Origin: an uncultured Paraprevotella sp.
Lineage (GTDB): Bacteria > Bacteroidota > Bacteroidia > Bacteroidales > Bacteroidaceae
Assembly: GCA_944321525.1 (NCBI GenBank)
Contig: CALULQ010000009.1
Location: 40,094-104,093 of the forward strand
DNA length: 64,000 bases
Direction: 5' to 3'
Shown here: in pieces, positions 8,506 through 18,322 of the stretch
Layout of the letters: each line of letters starts with the position of its first letter
Position numbering within the stretch: the stretch's first letter is position 1
Translations under genes and position numbers: made by a program
Notes under the pieces: generated by a model
Database searches by the model: none
Told to the model about the DNA's origin: nothing
What the model saw: only the letters and a program-made list of their open reading frames with translations

Positions 8506-8969
8506 GCAGCGAAAGAGAGAAAGAAGGCCTGAAGGCCCTGGGCAAGCAGACGGAGTATCGTCAGGACTACGCCCCCGAAGTGTTGGAAGCGTTCGACAAC
8601 AAGCACCCCGACAACGATTACTGGGTGCGGTTCAATTGTCCGGAGTTCACCAGCTTGTGCCCCATCACCGGGCAGCCGGATTTTGCGGAAATCCGCATCA
8701 GTTATATTCCGGACCGCCGCATGGTGGAAAGCAAGAGCCTGAAGCTCTATCTGTTCAGTTTCCGCAACCATGGCGATTTCCACGAAGATTGCGTGAACAA
8801 AATCATGAAAGACCTCATCCGGTTGATGGATCCCAAGTATATTGAAGTGACAGGCATCTTCACGCCGCGCGGGGGAATCTCCATCTATCCTTATGCCAAC
8901 TACGGCCGCAAGGGCACGAAGTTTGAGCAGATGGCGGAATACCGGATGATGAACCACGATTTGAAATAA
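8502..8969 (+). CDS. queF: NADPH-dependent 7-cyano-7-deazaguanine reductase
   Basis: QueF reduces preQ0 to preQ1, the last free-base step of queuosine synthesis. The 155-residue product is the short unimodular type. Catalytic Cys53 lies in [11 protein letters not shown] and the acid Asp60 follows; the family signature ESKSLKLY is at 76-83. ATG 8502 overlaps the queC stop as ATGA; the much longer frame open upstream is a shadow of queC. Together the three genes give import, synthesis and reduction of the precursor. Confidence 0.96.
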   Translation: MSSEREKEGLKALGKQTEYRQDYAPEVLEAFDNKHPDNDYWVRFNCPEFTSLCPITGQPDFAEIRISYIPDRRMVESKSLKLYLFSFRNHGDFHEDCVNKIMKDLIRLMDPKYIEVTGIFTPRGGISIYPYANYGRKGTKFEQMAEYRMMNHDLK

Positions 8970-9004
8970 GCGGGAAAAAGCGGAAGGAGATGTTCGGACG
9001 CGGG

Positions 9005-10819
<1,815 letters not shown>

Positions 10820-10848
10820 ATTGGACTTTGAATTGAAAACCTTTGCTG

Positions 10849-10856
10849 CAAAGTTA
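10849..10856 (-). promoter_or_regulatory. -7 box for dnaX
   Basis: The minus strand reads TAACTTTG, 30 bases before the dnaX ATG. Confidence 0.6.
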
Positions 10857-10990
10857 TATAAAAAAAGCGATTTTCTGCGTCCGGTGTATAAGAAAGTCAA
10901 GGTCGCCCTTGTCTTTAGCAATCCTGCCGGGGGGAGGTCGGAAAGTTGCATGCGTGCGGATGAATAGTTGTCCTTTTGCGGACGGAAAGT

Positions 10991-11074
10991 CTAATCAACG
11001 TCGTTGTTTATGTAGTCAACGTTGTTGTTTATATAATTAACGACGTCATTTATATAATCAACGTCGTTGAATAG
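10991..11074. repeat. four tandem 21-bp palindromic repeats between dnaX and ftsB
   Basis: Four consecutive 21-bp units (starting at 10991, 11012, 11033 and 11054) share the pattern TAnTCAACGTCGTTGTTTATn. Each is centred on an imperfect palindrome CAACGTCGTTG, and the third unit reads TTAACGACGTCAT. The array is AT-rich within a GC-rich region and 21 bp is two helical turns. It lies about 135 bp upstream of the dnaX -7 box and 218 bp upstream of the ftsB -7 box. The rest of 10857-11291 shows only two short inverted repeats (11103-11143 and about 11191-11214) and no gene. Confidence 0.8.
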
Positions 11075-11291
11075 AGATTTGAACCGGCCGGAAAGAAGTT
11101 TTCCTCCCGCCCTGTCCCGATTTGCCGGCAAGGAACGGGAGGTTTGATTCGGGCGAAGACAGCGGCTGTCCCGACCGGAGCGGACCGGACTTCCATGTCC
11201 GTAAACGAACATGGAGGCGGGCTTGATTCCTTGTCAGGAGGATTTTAGCAAAAAAAAGCGGGCGCGGCCTCTGTCTTAGTCGATTTTGTCG

Positions 11292-11299
11292 TATCTTTG
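11292..11299 (+). promoter_or_regulatory. -7 box for the ftsB-like gene
   Basis: TATCTTTG lies 25 bases before the chosen ATG at 11324. It excludes the upstream in-frame ATG at 11297, which would fall inside the promoter. Confidence 0.65.
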
Positions 11300-11323
11300 C
11301 AACCTGCACAAACGATTTATCTT

Positions 11324-11644
11324 ATGGGCAAGTTGAATTCTTTATGGAATATGTTTCGCCGCCACAAGTACGGTTTCGTCATCGCGCTCTTCGTGTTGCT
11401 GATGGGCGTGGTCGACGAGAACAGCCTGTGGAGCCGCTACCGGCATCAGGCGGAGCTGGCGGAACTGCGTTCCGAAATCCGCAAATTCAAGGAAATGTAT
11501 GAGCACGACACGCGCTATCTGGAAGAAATGGACACCAATCCCGATATCCTGACAGAAATCGCGCGTGAACGGTATTATATGAAAACAGACGATGAAGACA
11601 TCTTCATCATCAAAGACGGCGAGGCGGATGAAGAGGCTGAATAA
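11324..11644 (+). CDS. FtsB/DivIC-like septum formation protein
   Basis: The 106-residue bitopic protein has a short cytoplasmic N-terminus, one membrane segment (about residues 18-34, FVIALFVLLMGVV) and an extracytoplasmic coiled coil (about 45-75, ELAELRSEIRKFKEMYE). A conserved C-terminal stretch in which IARERYYMK is followed by DDEDIFII is typical of the DivIC/FtsB family. It would act in the FtsQLB-type divisome complex. The start is fixed by the promoter. The 3' end overlaps the next gene by 17 bases. Confidence 0.85.
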   Translation: MGKLNSLWNMFRRHKYGFVIALFVLLMGVVDENSLWSRYRHQAELAELRSEIRKFKEMYEHDTRYLEEMDTNPDILTEIARERYYMKTDDEDIFIIKDGEADEEAE

Positions 11645-12047
11645 GTTCCAGAATGCGGTATTCATGGCCGGGGCCGTGCTGCTGTTGGCGGGTGCCGCGG
11701 CCTATCCCACGGGGTGGCTCTATGCTTTCTATCTTTATGCGGCGGGTGCGTGTGCCTTTGCGGCGATGCAGCTGTTGGCGGGGTATGATGGCGACAATCT
11801 GGTGGTGAAGCGCTTGCGCAGGCAACAGATACTGGGCGCGCTGTTGCTGGTTTGCACGGCCTATTTCATGGCCATGCGCACGTTTGACTTCGGCTTTGCG
11901 CGCGGCCATGAGTGGATGGTCTGCCTGGCGGTGGCCTGCGTGCTGGAGCTGTACACGGCTTTCCGGATTCCCTCCGAACTGGAAAAGGAAGGCCGCGGGA
12001 AGACTGACAATAAGTTTAAAAACGGGAAGGACAACCTTAAAATGTGA
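11628..12047 (+). CDS. small integral membrane protein of unknown function
   Basis: The 139-residue protein has four predicted membrane segments (about 10-28, 31-50, 68-84 and 94-112) and a charged C-terminal tail rich in Lys and Asn. The start ATG 11628 lies inside the 3' end of the FtsB-like gene, so the two are translationally coupled. I do not recognise a domain. Its position directly behind a divisome gene makes a role at the septum or envelope conceivable, but this is only context. Confidence 0.7.
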   Translation: MKRLNKFQNAVFMAGAVLLLAGAAAYPTGWLYAFYLYAAGACAFAAMQLLAGYDGDNLVVKRLRRQQILGALLLVCTAYFMAMRTFDFGFARGHEWMVCLAVACVLELYTAFRIPSELEKEGRGKTDNKFKNGKDNLKM

Positions 12048-12078
12048 TAAAACACTTTATCCGATGAATTTTAGGACT

Positions 12079-12086
12079 TATCTTTG
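12079..12086 (+). promoter_or_regulatory. -7 box for the DUF4369 lipoprotein gene
   Basis: TATCTTTG lies 51 bases before the ATG at 12138, downstream of the previous operon's stop. Confidence 0.6.
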
Positions 12087-12137
12087 CAGTCCGTAAAGCG
12101 GTAATTATGTTCCGTAATCTGAATAACACAGACTGAG

Positions 12138-12905
12138 ATGAGAAAGTTTTTATGGATTGGAGCGCTGCTCGCTGCATTTTCGTCTTGCCATCAGGTGGAA
12201 TATCTGGTAGAAGGAAATTCTACCATCCAGAGGATGGACGGAAAGAAACTATATCTGAAGGTTTACAAGGACAACGACTTGGTGGACATTGATTCCAGCG
12301 ACGTCGTGCACGGGAAGTTCAGCTTTGTCGGGGGATTGGATTCCGTCATGATGGTCAACCTGTTCATGGACGACGAATGTGTGATGCCCTTCGTCCTGGG
12401 GCCTGAGGAACTTTCCATCCACATCAGCGCGGCGCAGCAGTATGTGACGGGAAGCGCCTTAAACGACACTTTATATAGCTTTATCCAGAAGAAGAACCGC
12501 TTGGACAACCAGATGGCCGAGCTGCCCCACAAAGAGAGCCAGATGATCATGGATGGCGTGGACGAGAATGTCATTATGGTGCGGCTCAACGACGAGGCGA
12601 CACGGCTGGCCCACCTGAGCGACCGGTTGATTACGAACTTCATCACGTCCAACTTCGACAATGTGTTGGGACCGGGAGTCTTCATGATCATCACGAGCAG
12701 CTATCCTTATCCCATCGTGACGCCGCAGATTGAGGAAATCTGGACCAAGGCCACCCCTTATTTCAAGAACGACGTGTATGTGAGGAATTACATGAAGGCG
12801 GCGCGTCAGAACATGGAGCAGTTCGGATATGGCTTCGACGATGGGCAACAGGCCGATTCGATGGCCTCGCCTGCGGAAGCGTTGCCCGGCGATTCGGTGA
12901 ATTGA
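12138..12905 (+). CDS. DUF4369-domain lipoprotein
   Basis: The 255-residue protein has a short signal sequence ending in a lipobox (AAFSSC, Cys at residue 17), so it should be a membrane-anchored lipoprotein. The N-terminal half (about 25-115) is a DUF4369-like beta domain similar to the one in the thioredoxin protein at 2037. The C-terminal half is mostly helical and lacks a WCxxC motif. In Bacteroidota such proteins are exported and of unknown role. The gene has its own promoter and ends at a very strong hairpin shared with convergent plsC. Confidence 0.8.
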   Translation: MRKFLWIGALLAAFSSCHQVEYLVEGNSTIQRMDGKKLYLKVYKDNDLVDIDSSDVVHGKFSFVGGLDSVMMVNLFMDDECVMPFVLGPEELSIHISAAQQYVTGSALNDTLYSFIQKKNRLDNQMAELPHKESQMIMDGVDENVIMVRLNDEATRLAHLSDRLITNFITSNFDNVLGPGVFMIITSSYPYPIVTPQIEEIWTKATPYFKNDVYVRNYMKAARQNMEQFGYGFDDGQQADSMASPAEALPGDSVN

Positions 12906-12917
12906 TATGAGCATGAA

Positions 12918-12966
12918 ATAGAAGCGCCCGCGGCCTGCCGAAACGGCAGGCCGCGGGCGCTTCTAT
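12918..12966. terminator. 23-bp perfect hairpin between convergent genes
   Basis: Arms 12918-12940 and 12944-12966 are perfectly complementary around an AAA loop. With the flanking A/T pairs it can stop transcription from both the DUF4369 gene (+) and plsC (-). Confidence 0.8.
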
Positions 12967-12980
12967 GGGTGATGGCGTTG

Positions 12981-13733
12981 TCAGGCATCGGGAGCGGCCC
13001 CTTGCCTTTCCGGCGGTAGGCCGGACATGACCACGCGGTAGGCCTCGTCCATGGTTTCCTTGATGTTCTCCGGCCCCTTGCCTTTGGGCATGATGGGGCG
13101 GTGGATGGTCATGCACAGTTTGTGGCGGCACACGAAGCTGACGCCTTTCGTGCGGGGCAGGATGTCGAACGAACCGTCGATGGTGACCGGGACTACGGGC
13201 AGTTGCAGTTCGTCGGCCAGTTGGAAAGCCCCCTTCTTGAAGGAGCCCATGTGGCCGGTGTAGGTGCGCGCCCCTTCGGGGAACACCACCAGCGAAGTGC
13301 CTTCCTGCAATATCTCTCTCGCGTTTTCGTAGGTTTCATGTATCTTTTTCGGTCCGGATTTGTCCACGAAGATGTGGCGCGCGCTTTCGCAGGCTTTTCC
13401 CACGAGGAAAATCTTCCGCAGCGACTTCTTCATCATCCACTTGAAGTTGCGGCCCAGGAAGCCGTAGATGAGGAAGATGTCGAACGCTCCTTGGTGGTTG
13501 GCCACGAAGACGTAGGAGGTCTTCTTGTCCACGTTCTCGTGTCCGCGTACGACCACGGGGATGAGCAGCACGCGGCAGAAGATGATGGACCAGATTTTTC
13601 CGGGATAGTATCCCCAGAAATGGGCGCTGCCGAGCCATGATCCGATGATGGTGACCAGTGCGGTGAGGATGGTGCACACCAAGAGGATGGGCACCGCGAT
13701 GCAAATTTGATAAATGCGATAGAGTAGTGTCAT
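12981..13733 (-). CDS. plsC: 1-acyl-sn-glycerol-3-phosphate acyltransferase
   Basis: PlsC acylates lysophosphatidic acid to phosphatidic acid at the inner membrane. The 250-residue product has an N-terminal membrane segment (residues ~8-32). Catalytic HX4D appears as NHQGAFD (residues 79-85), the substrate-binding FPEGAR lies near 152, and VPVTIDGS is the later conserved block. It ends 14 bases from a bidirectional hairpin. A -7 box in the 40-bp gap to the upstream phosphoesterase indicates its own promoter. Confidence 0.94.
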   Translation of the reverse strand: MTLLYRIYQICIAVPILLVCTILTALVTIIGSWLGSAHFWGYYPGKIWSIIFCRVLLIPVVVRGHENVDKKTSYVFVANHQGAFDIFLIYGFLGRNFKWMMKKSLRKIFLVGKACESARHIFVDKSGPKKIHETYENAREILQEGTSLVVFPEGARTYTGHMGSFKKGAFQLADELQLPVVPVTIDGSFDILPRTKGVSFVCRHKLCMTIHRPIMPKGKGPENIKETMDEAYRVVMSGLPPERQGAAPDA

Positions 13734-13757
13734 TTCTTTATCATGGTTTTATTGTTG

Positions 13758-13765
13758 CAAAGGTA
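13758..13765 (-). promoter_or_regulatory. -7 box for plsC
   Basis: The minus strand reads TACCTTTG, 25 bases before the plsC ATG. Confidence 0.6.
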
Positions 13766-13773
13766 TAGAATAG

Positions 13774-14964
13774 CTACTTATTATGCAAGGTTATGACGTT
13801 AATTTCCGGCCAGGCGCCGAAACGGAAAGGGATGAGCGCCCCGCCCAGACCGAGGCTCACGTAGAGCGCGCGCCCCTCTTTGCGGTACATGTACTTCCAT
13901 TCCGGATAGAGGTATTGCGAGGGCGACCACCCGAAGAGCATGAACTGCATGCCGTGTGTGTGGCCCGAGAGGGTCAGCTGGATGTCGGTCTGCGGCAGCA
14001 CCTTGCGCTTCCAATGGCTGGGGTCGTGGCTGAGCAGCACTTTGAACACCGCTGCCGTGGAGTCGGTGTGCCCGAATCCGGGCACGTCCCCTAAGGCCTT
14101 TTTCAGGTCGCCCCGTTCGGGGAAGGGCGGTTTCCCGTCGTTCTCCACTCCCACGACGACGATGCTGTCCCTGCCTTGGCGGACGACGCGGTGCTCGTTC
14201 AGCAGCAGGTCCCAGCCCATGGTTCTCTGCCGTGCCTTCAGTTCCTCCAGTTGCTGTGCCTGGCCATCGGGCGTCAGGTACCGGGCGTATGTCATGTAGT
14301 CATGGTTGCCCAGGATGGAGTAAACTCCGTCGGGGGCATGCAGGCTTGAGAGTGCTTTCTCGAAACCGTCCAGTTCGTCGGCGGAGTTGCTCACCAGGTC
14401 GCCGGTGAACACAATCATGTCGGGCTGCTGTTCCATGATGCGTTCCACGATTTTCTCCACCATGTGGGGACGGTTCCGGAAACTGGTGAGGTGCAGGTCG
14501 CTGAGTTGCACGATGCGGTAGCCGTCGAAGGCCGCAGGCAGGTCGGGCGAGGAGAAGTGGGCGTGGCGCACCTGCAAGAGGGAGGGGCCGAACGTCACTC
14601 CGCACCCCATGACGGCGAACAGCAGGAGGGCGGCCGTGGAGCTGACCACCGTGCAGGCCTTCCGTGCTTTAGGGAAGAAGAAGCTGACCGCCTGGCCGAT
14701 GAGGTCCACGATGACAAACATCATCTTGGGTAAGGCGATGAGCATGTAAAGACTGAAGAAGACAATCATCTGCGACATGTTTGCCGGAGTGTGGTCTTCC
14801 GTGCAGGTCAGCACCAAGGCCGCTAACAGCAGCAAGGCGTTGGGGAGGAAGAAGGAGATGTAGGCCCAAAGTTTGTGGCGGCGTCCGCGCATGAAGCGGA
14901 AGTATAAGTAAAGGTCGGACAGCACCAACGTGAGCAGCAACACGGGGAGTATTCTCAGTACCAT
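13774..14964 (-). CDS. membrane-anchored calcineurin-like metallophosphoesterase
   Basis: The 396-residue protein begins with four hydrophobic segments (to about residue 130). A metallophosphoesterase domain follows with the metal motifs SDLHLT, TGDLVSNS, LGNHD and SGHTHG in the right order. It resembles YkuE/YaeI-type enzymes. The natural substrate (lipid pyrophosphate, nucleotide or peptidoglycan-linked phosphate) is not evident. The start is 15 bases from the stop of the MetH-activation gene, so it is probably the last gene of the pyrC transcript. Confidence 0.87.
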   Translation of the reverse strand: MVLRILPVLLLTLVLSDLYLYFRFMRGRRHKLWAYISFFLPNALLLLAALVLTCTEDHTPANMSQMIVFFSLYMLIALPKMMFVIVDLIGQAVSFFFPKARKACTVVSSTAALLLFAVMGCGVTFGPSLLQVRHAHFSSPDLPAAFDGYRIVQLSDLHLTSFRNRPHMVEKIVERIMEQQPDMIVFTGDLVSNSADELDGFEKALSSLHAPDGVYSILGNHDYMTYARYLTPDGQAQQLEELKARQRTMGWDLLLNEHRVVRQGRDSIVVVGVENDGKPPFPERGDLKKALGDVPGFGHTDSTAAVFKVLLSHDPSHWKRKVLPQTDIQLTLSGHTHGMQFMLFGWSPSQYLYPEWKYMYRKEGRALYVSLGLGGALIPFRFGAWPEINVITLHNK

Positions 14965-14979
14965 GGTTTTTTGAGGCTT

Positions 14980-15903
14980 TTATAAGTTTGCAGCTAAGTA
15001 TTTTCTGGCTTGTTCCACGGGAAGGCCCCTTCGGCGGGCATAGTCTTCCAGTTGGTCTTCGCCGATTTTCCCCACGGCAAAATAGCGGGCCGCCGGATGG
15101 GACAGCATCAGCCCGCTCACCGAGGCGTGCGGCACCATGGCCCCGTTTTCGGTCAGCCGTATGCCGATGTCGGCAAATCCCAGCCAGTCGGAGAGCAGGA
15201 AGTTGACCGACTGGTCGGGCAACGAGGGGTAGCCCACGGCCGGGCGGATGCCCGTGAACTTCTCGACGAGCAGTTCCTCGATGGTCCACTGCTCGTCGGC
15301 GGCGTATCCCCAATATTCCCGGCGCACTTCCTGGTGCATTTTCTCCGTAGAGGCTTCGGCCAGGCGGTCGGCCAGCGTCTGTGCCAGCAGGTGCTTGAAG
15401 TCGTCGGCGTATGCGCCGTTCTCGTACAGGTGTTCCAGTTCGGCGTCCACCGTGGAGGCGAAAACGCCCACGGTGTCGGGCACGCCTTGCGCGGCCGGAC
15501 GGACAAAGTCGGACAGGCAGAGATAAGGCTCTCCGGCCCTTACCGTGTGTTGTTGGCGCAACAGGGGGAGGCGCAGCGTGCGTTCCTGCTGTTCCGGGTC
15601 GGTGAATAGCAGGTCGTCGCCGTCGGCCACTGCCGGATAAAGCCCGAAGCGCACGTGGGTGGCGAAGTCGGCGTCCCACTCGGCCAGCATGCGCCGCGCG
15701 TCCTTGAACAGTTGCATGGCCTCGGCGGCGCGCGCCCTTTCCGCTTCGGGAAAATCGGCCAGCCAGCTTGCGCGGCAAGCGTCGCAGCCATGGACGCGGC
15801 TGATGGCGGCAAAGCGCGGCGGGAAGCCCCAGGCGTGGAAGAAGTAAATCCAGTTGATGTAGGAGGCCACGTCGTGGATGGCGTAGTGCAGTGTCTGGGT
15901 CAT
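14980..15903 (-). CDS. stand-alone methionine synthase (MetH) activation-domain protein
   Basis: The 307-residue protein corresponds to the C-terminal AdoMet-binding activation domain of cobalamin-dependent methionine synthase, without the catalytic or B12-binding domains. Signatures are RPAVGYPSLPDQS at about 220-232 (AdoMet-binding RPAxGYP) and VPHASVSGLMLSHPAARYF near 255-275. In full-length MetH this domain supports reductive methylation of inactive cob(II)alamin. The ATG overlaps the pyrC stop as ATGA, so the two are translationally coupled. Its partner must be a MetH encoded elsewhere; there is none in the window. The frame open upstream (to 16827) is a shadow of pyrC. Confidence 0.82.
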   Translation of the reverse strand: MTQTLHYAIHDVASYINWIYFFHAWGFPPRFAAISRVHGCDACRASWLADFPEAERARAAEAMQLFKDARRMLAEWDADFATHVRFGLYPAVADGDDLLFTDPEQQERTLRLPLLRQQHTVRAGEPYLCLSDFVRPAAQGVPDTVGVFASTVDAELEHLYENGAYADDFKHLLAQTLADRLAEASTEKMHQEVRREYWGYAADEQWTIEELLVEKFTGIRPAVGYPSLPDQSVNFLLSDWLGFADIGIRLTENGAMVPHASVSGLMLSHPAARYFAVGKIGEDQLEDYARRRGLPVEQARKYLAANL

Positions 15904-17261
15904 CGGTCGAATGTGAGTGGTTGGCCGCACGTCTCTTCGCAGACGCGGCCTTGGTGACAGACTAAGTGGCCGTTGCAGTAGGTGCGTTCCACGGCCCAGT
16001 TGAACGTCTCGCCCTCCAGCGGGCTCCAGCCGCATTTGCTCAGGATGTCCTCTTTCCGCAGGCTCCACGGTGCGGAGGGGCGGAGCAGCACGAGGTCGGC
16101 CTGGGCGCCTTCGCGCACGAAACCGCGCCCTTCTATCTGGAAGAGGCGGGCAGGGGCGTGGCACATCAGTTCCACCACGCGCTCCATGTCGAGCACTCCC
16201 TCGTCGCACAGTCGCAACATGCAGGGCAGCGAGAACTGCACCATGGGCATGCCCGAGGCGGCCTTCACGCAGCCGCCCTCTTTGTCGGCGGGCAGGTGGG
16301 GGGCATGGTCGGTACCCACCACGTCGATGCGCCCGTCCGTCAGCGCCCGTCGCAGGGCGTCGCGGTCGGCCGCGCCTTTCACGGCGGGATTGCATTTGAT
16401 GCGGGTGCCCAGGCGGGCATAGTCGGCGTCGGTGAAGAGCAGGTGGGCGATGCAGGCTTCGGCCGTGACGGACTTGAGCAGTCCGCGGCCCTCGTCGTAC
16501 AGCGGTCCGGGACTGAAGAGGGAGAGCTCGCGGGCGGTGGTGACGTGTGCCACGTGCAGCCTTGCTCCCGTCTCGCGGGCCAGCTTCACGGCCAGTTCCG
16601 TGGAGCGGAAGCAGGCCTCTTCGCTCCGGATGAGGGGGTGGAACTTCACGTCCGGGTCGTCGCCGTAGAGTTCGCGGTATCGTTTCTGGTTGGCCGAGAT
16701 GAGGGCCGAGTCTTCGCAATGGGTCATGATGGGCAGGGGCGAGCGGCTGAAGATGGTCCGCAGCACGTCCTCGCGGTCCACCAGCATGTTGCCCGTGCTG
16801 CTGCCCATGAAGAGCTTCACGCCGCACACCTTGCGCCGGTCCAGCTGTTCGAGCAGGTCGGTGTTCGTGTGTGTGGCGCCGAAAAAGAAGGAGTAGTTGA
16901 CGAGGCTCGTCCGCGAGGCCCTGTCGAACTTGTCTTCCAAGGCCTCCAGCGTGGTGGTTTGCGGCACGACGTTGGGCATGTCCATGTACGATGTCACGCC
17001 TCCGGCGGCCGCGGCACGGCTTTCGCTGGCGATGTCCGCCTTGCGGGTCAGTCCCGGTTCGCGGAAATGCACGTGGTCGTCAATCACGCCCGGCATCAGG
17101 TAAAGGCCCGTGGCGTCGACGACTTGCTCGGCTTCGGGCGTGGCGTGCACCGAGTCCGAAGCGGGTATGATGCTGATGATTTTGTCTCCGTCCAACGTCA
17201 CGGTGCCGCCGAAGCGTTTCCCCTCGTTGACGATGGTCGCGTTCTCGATTCTGGTTCTCAT
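15900..17261 (-). CDS. pyrC: dihydroorotase
   Basis: Dihydroorotase cyclises carbamoyl-aspartate to dihydroorotate in pyrimidine synthesis. The 453-residue amidohydrolase shows the zinc motif DHVHFREPG (near residue 61), the conserved MPNVVPQTT block, THCEDSALI, HVAHVTTARE and the catalytic GTDHAPH (near 315), which place it with class I enzymes. It starts at ATG 17261 behind a -7 box at 17335 and leads the transcript pyrC, MetH-activation protein, phosphoesterase. Confidence 0.95.
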   Translation of the reverse strand: MRTRIENATIVNEGKRFGGTVTLDGDKIISIIPASDSVHATPEAEQVVDATGLYLMPGVIDDHVHFREPGLTRKADIASESRAAAAGGVTSYMDMPNVVPQTTTLEALEDKFDRASRTSLVNYSFFFGATHTNTDLLEQLDRRKVCGVKLFMGSSTGNMLVDREDVLRTIFSRSPLPIMTHCEDSALISANQKRYRELYGDDPDVKFHPLIRSEEACFRSTELAVKLARETGARLHVAHVTTARELSLFSPGPLYDEGRGLLKSVTAEACIAHLLFTDADYARLGTRIKCNPAVKGAADRDALRRALTDGRIDVVGTDHAPHLPADKEGGCVKAASGMPMVQFSLPCMLRLCDEGVLDMERVVELMCHAPARLFQIEGRGFVREGAQADLVLLRPSAPWSLRKEDILSKCGWSPLEGETFNWAVERTYCNGHLVCHQGRVCEETCGQPLTFDR

Positions 17262-17334
17262 CGGGTGTTTCCTTTCTTTTTTGTTCTTGTCGTATCCGGA
17301 TGGAATGGTGTGGGTTTCATCCGTTCGCTCCCCA

Positions 17335-17342
17335 CAAAGGTA
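17335..17342 (-). promoter_or_regulatory. -7 box for pyrC
   Basis: The minus strand reads TACCTTTG, 74 bases before the pyrC ATG. Confidence 0.55.
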
Positions 17343-17485
17343 TATAAAAAAAGTGTTTTTACGCCCGGTGCATGAGAAAATAGCTTTTCTGTTAGGGGAT
17401 TTTTAATAAATGCTTCTTGTCCGTGTGCGGATTGCGGGCGTGAATCTTGCCCGTGCCGTGGATTTTGGTTTACTTTGCGGGATAA

Positions 17486-18142
17486 ATGTTCAAGTCAATG
17501 GAATTGGGAATGGAGTTTTCTAAAGTATTGGAGGCCGAGGCGGACGCCCTGCAGCGCATCCGCCGGGCGGCCCACGAGTTGCATGCCTCGGTCAACCAGT
17601 TGTATGGCAGCGGGCTGCCCTACGCCTATCACCTGGACGGGGTGGCCGAGGGAGTGGCCCGCTATGGCGGGGAAGTCTGCGTGCGGGAAGACGACGTGCT
17701 CCCGCTCATGTTCGGCGCGTGGTTCCACGACAGCATAGAGGACGCCCGGCAGACTTACAACGACACGAGGAAACGCGCCGCAGCCTTGGGGCTCGACGAG
17801 CGGCAGGCGCTTCTGGCTGCCGAGATTGTCTATGCACTGACGAACGACAAGGGGCGCACGCGGGCCGAAAGGGCGGGCGAGAAGTATTACGCGGGCATCC
17901 GCGCCACGCCCTACGCCCCGTTGGTCAAGTTGGCCGACCGCGCGGCCAATGTCCGCTTTTCCGTCGGCCGGAAGTCGGAGGACAGCCTGCACATGGCCGG
18001 TGTCTACCGCCGGGAGTTTCCCCACTTCCTTGCCGCCTTGAGGACGGACTCGGAAGACAGGCGGCTGGCCTTGCCGCGCGGGTTGGTGGAACAAGTTTGG
18101 TCGGATTTGGGAGGTGATGGGGGCGACGGCGTCTGCCCCTGA
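17486..18142 (+). CDS. HD-domain phosphohydrolase resembling small alarmone hydrolases
   Basis: The 218-residue protein carries the metal motifs of RelA/SpoT-type HD hydrolases in order: YHLDGVA (His near residue 48), FHDSIEDA (HD plus ED near 75-81), and KLADRAANVRFS (Asp near 149). There is no synthetase domain. MESH1-like small alarmone hydrolases use this motif set to remove pyrophosphate from (p)ppGpp, so that activity is a reasonable guess, but related HD enzymes act on other nucleotides. The gene stands alone, divergent from pyrC, and a 62-bp palindromic repeat follows it. Confidence 0.72.
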   Translation: MFKSMELGMEFSKVLEAEADALQRIRRAAHELHASVNQLYGSGLPYAYHLDGVAEGVARYGGEVCVREDDVLPLMFGAWFHDSIEDARQTYNDTRKRAAALGLDERQALLAAEIVYALTNDKGRTRAERAGEKYYAGIRATPYAPLVKLADRAANVRFSVGRKSEDSLHMAGVYRREFPHFLAALRTDSEDRRLALPRGLVEQVWSDLGGDGGDGVCP

Positions 18143-18216
18143 CCGGCTTGTCGCTTCCTGCAACGGCGGGGTGCGCCGTGCGGCGAGGGGCGAATGAGCC
18201 GGCTGAGTCCGTTGGC

Positions 18217-18278
18217 GTACTTTCCGCAAAGCACTCGAGTACTCTGCGGAAAGTACTCGAGTGCTTTGCGGAAAGTAC
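18217..18278. repeat. 22-bp-module palindromic repeat, element 1 (three units)
   Basis: Units at 18217-18234, 18239-18256 and 18261-18278 match GTACTYTGCGGMRAGTAC, joined by TCGA at 18235 and 18257. The first unit has its inner spacer inverted (TTCCGCAA). The total is 62 bp, located between the convergent HD hydrolase and glycosyltransferase genes. Confidence 0.85.
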
Positions 18279-18322
18279 GGTTCGACGCCCTGCGCGGCAG
18301 TGCCACGCCAGGCGCATCTGCC

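Noticed and set aside
14980..16827. 615-codon version of the MetH-activation gene
   Set aside because: The first 308 codons are a wrong frame of pyrC; ATG 15903 overlapping the pyrC stop gives a normal domain.
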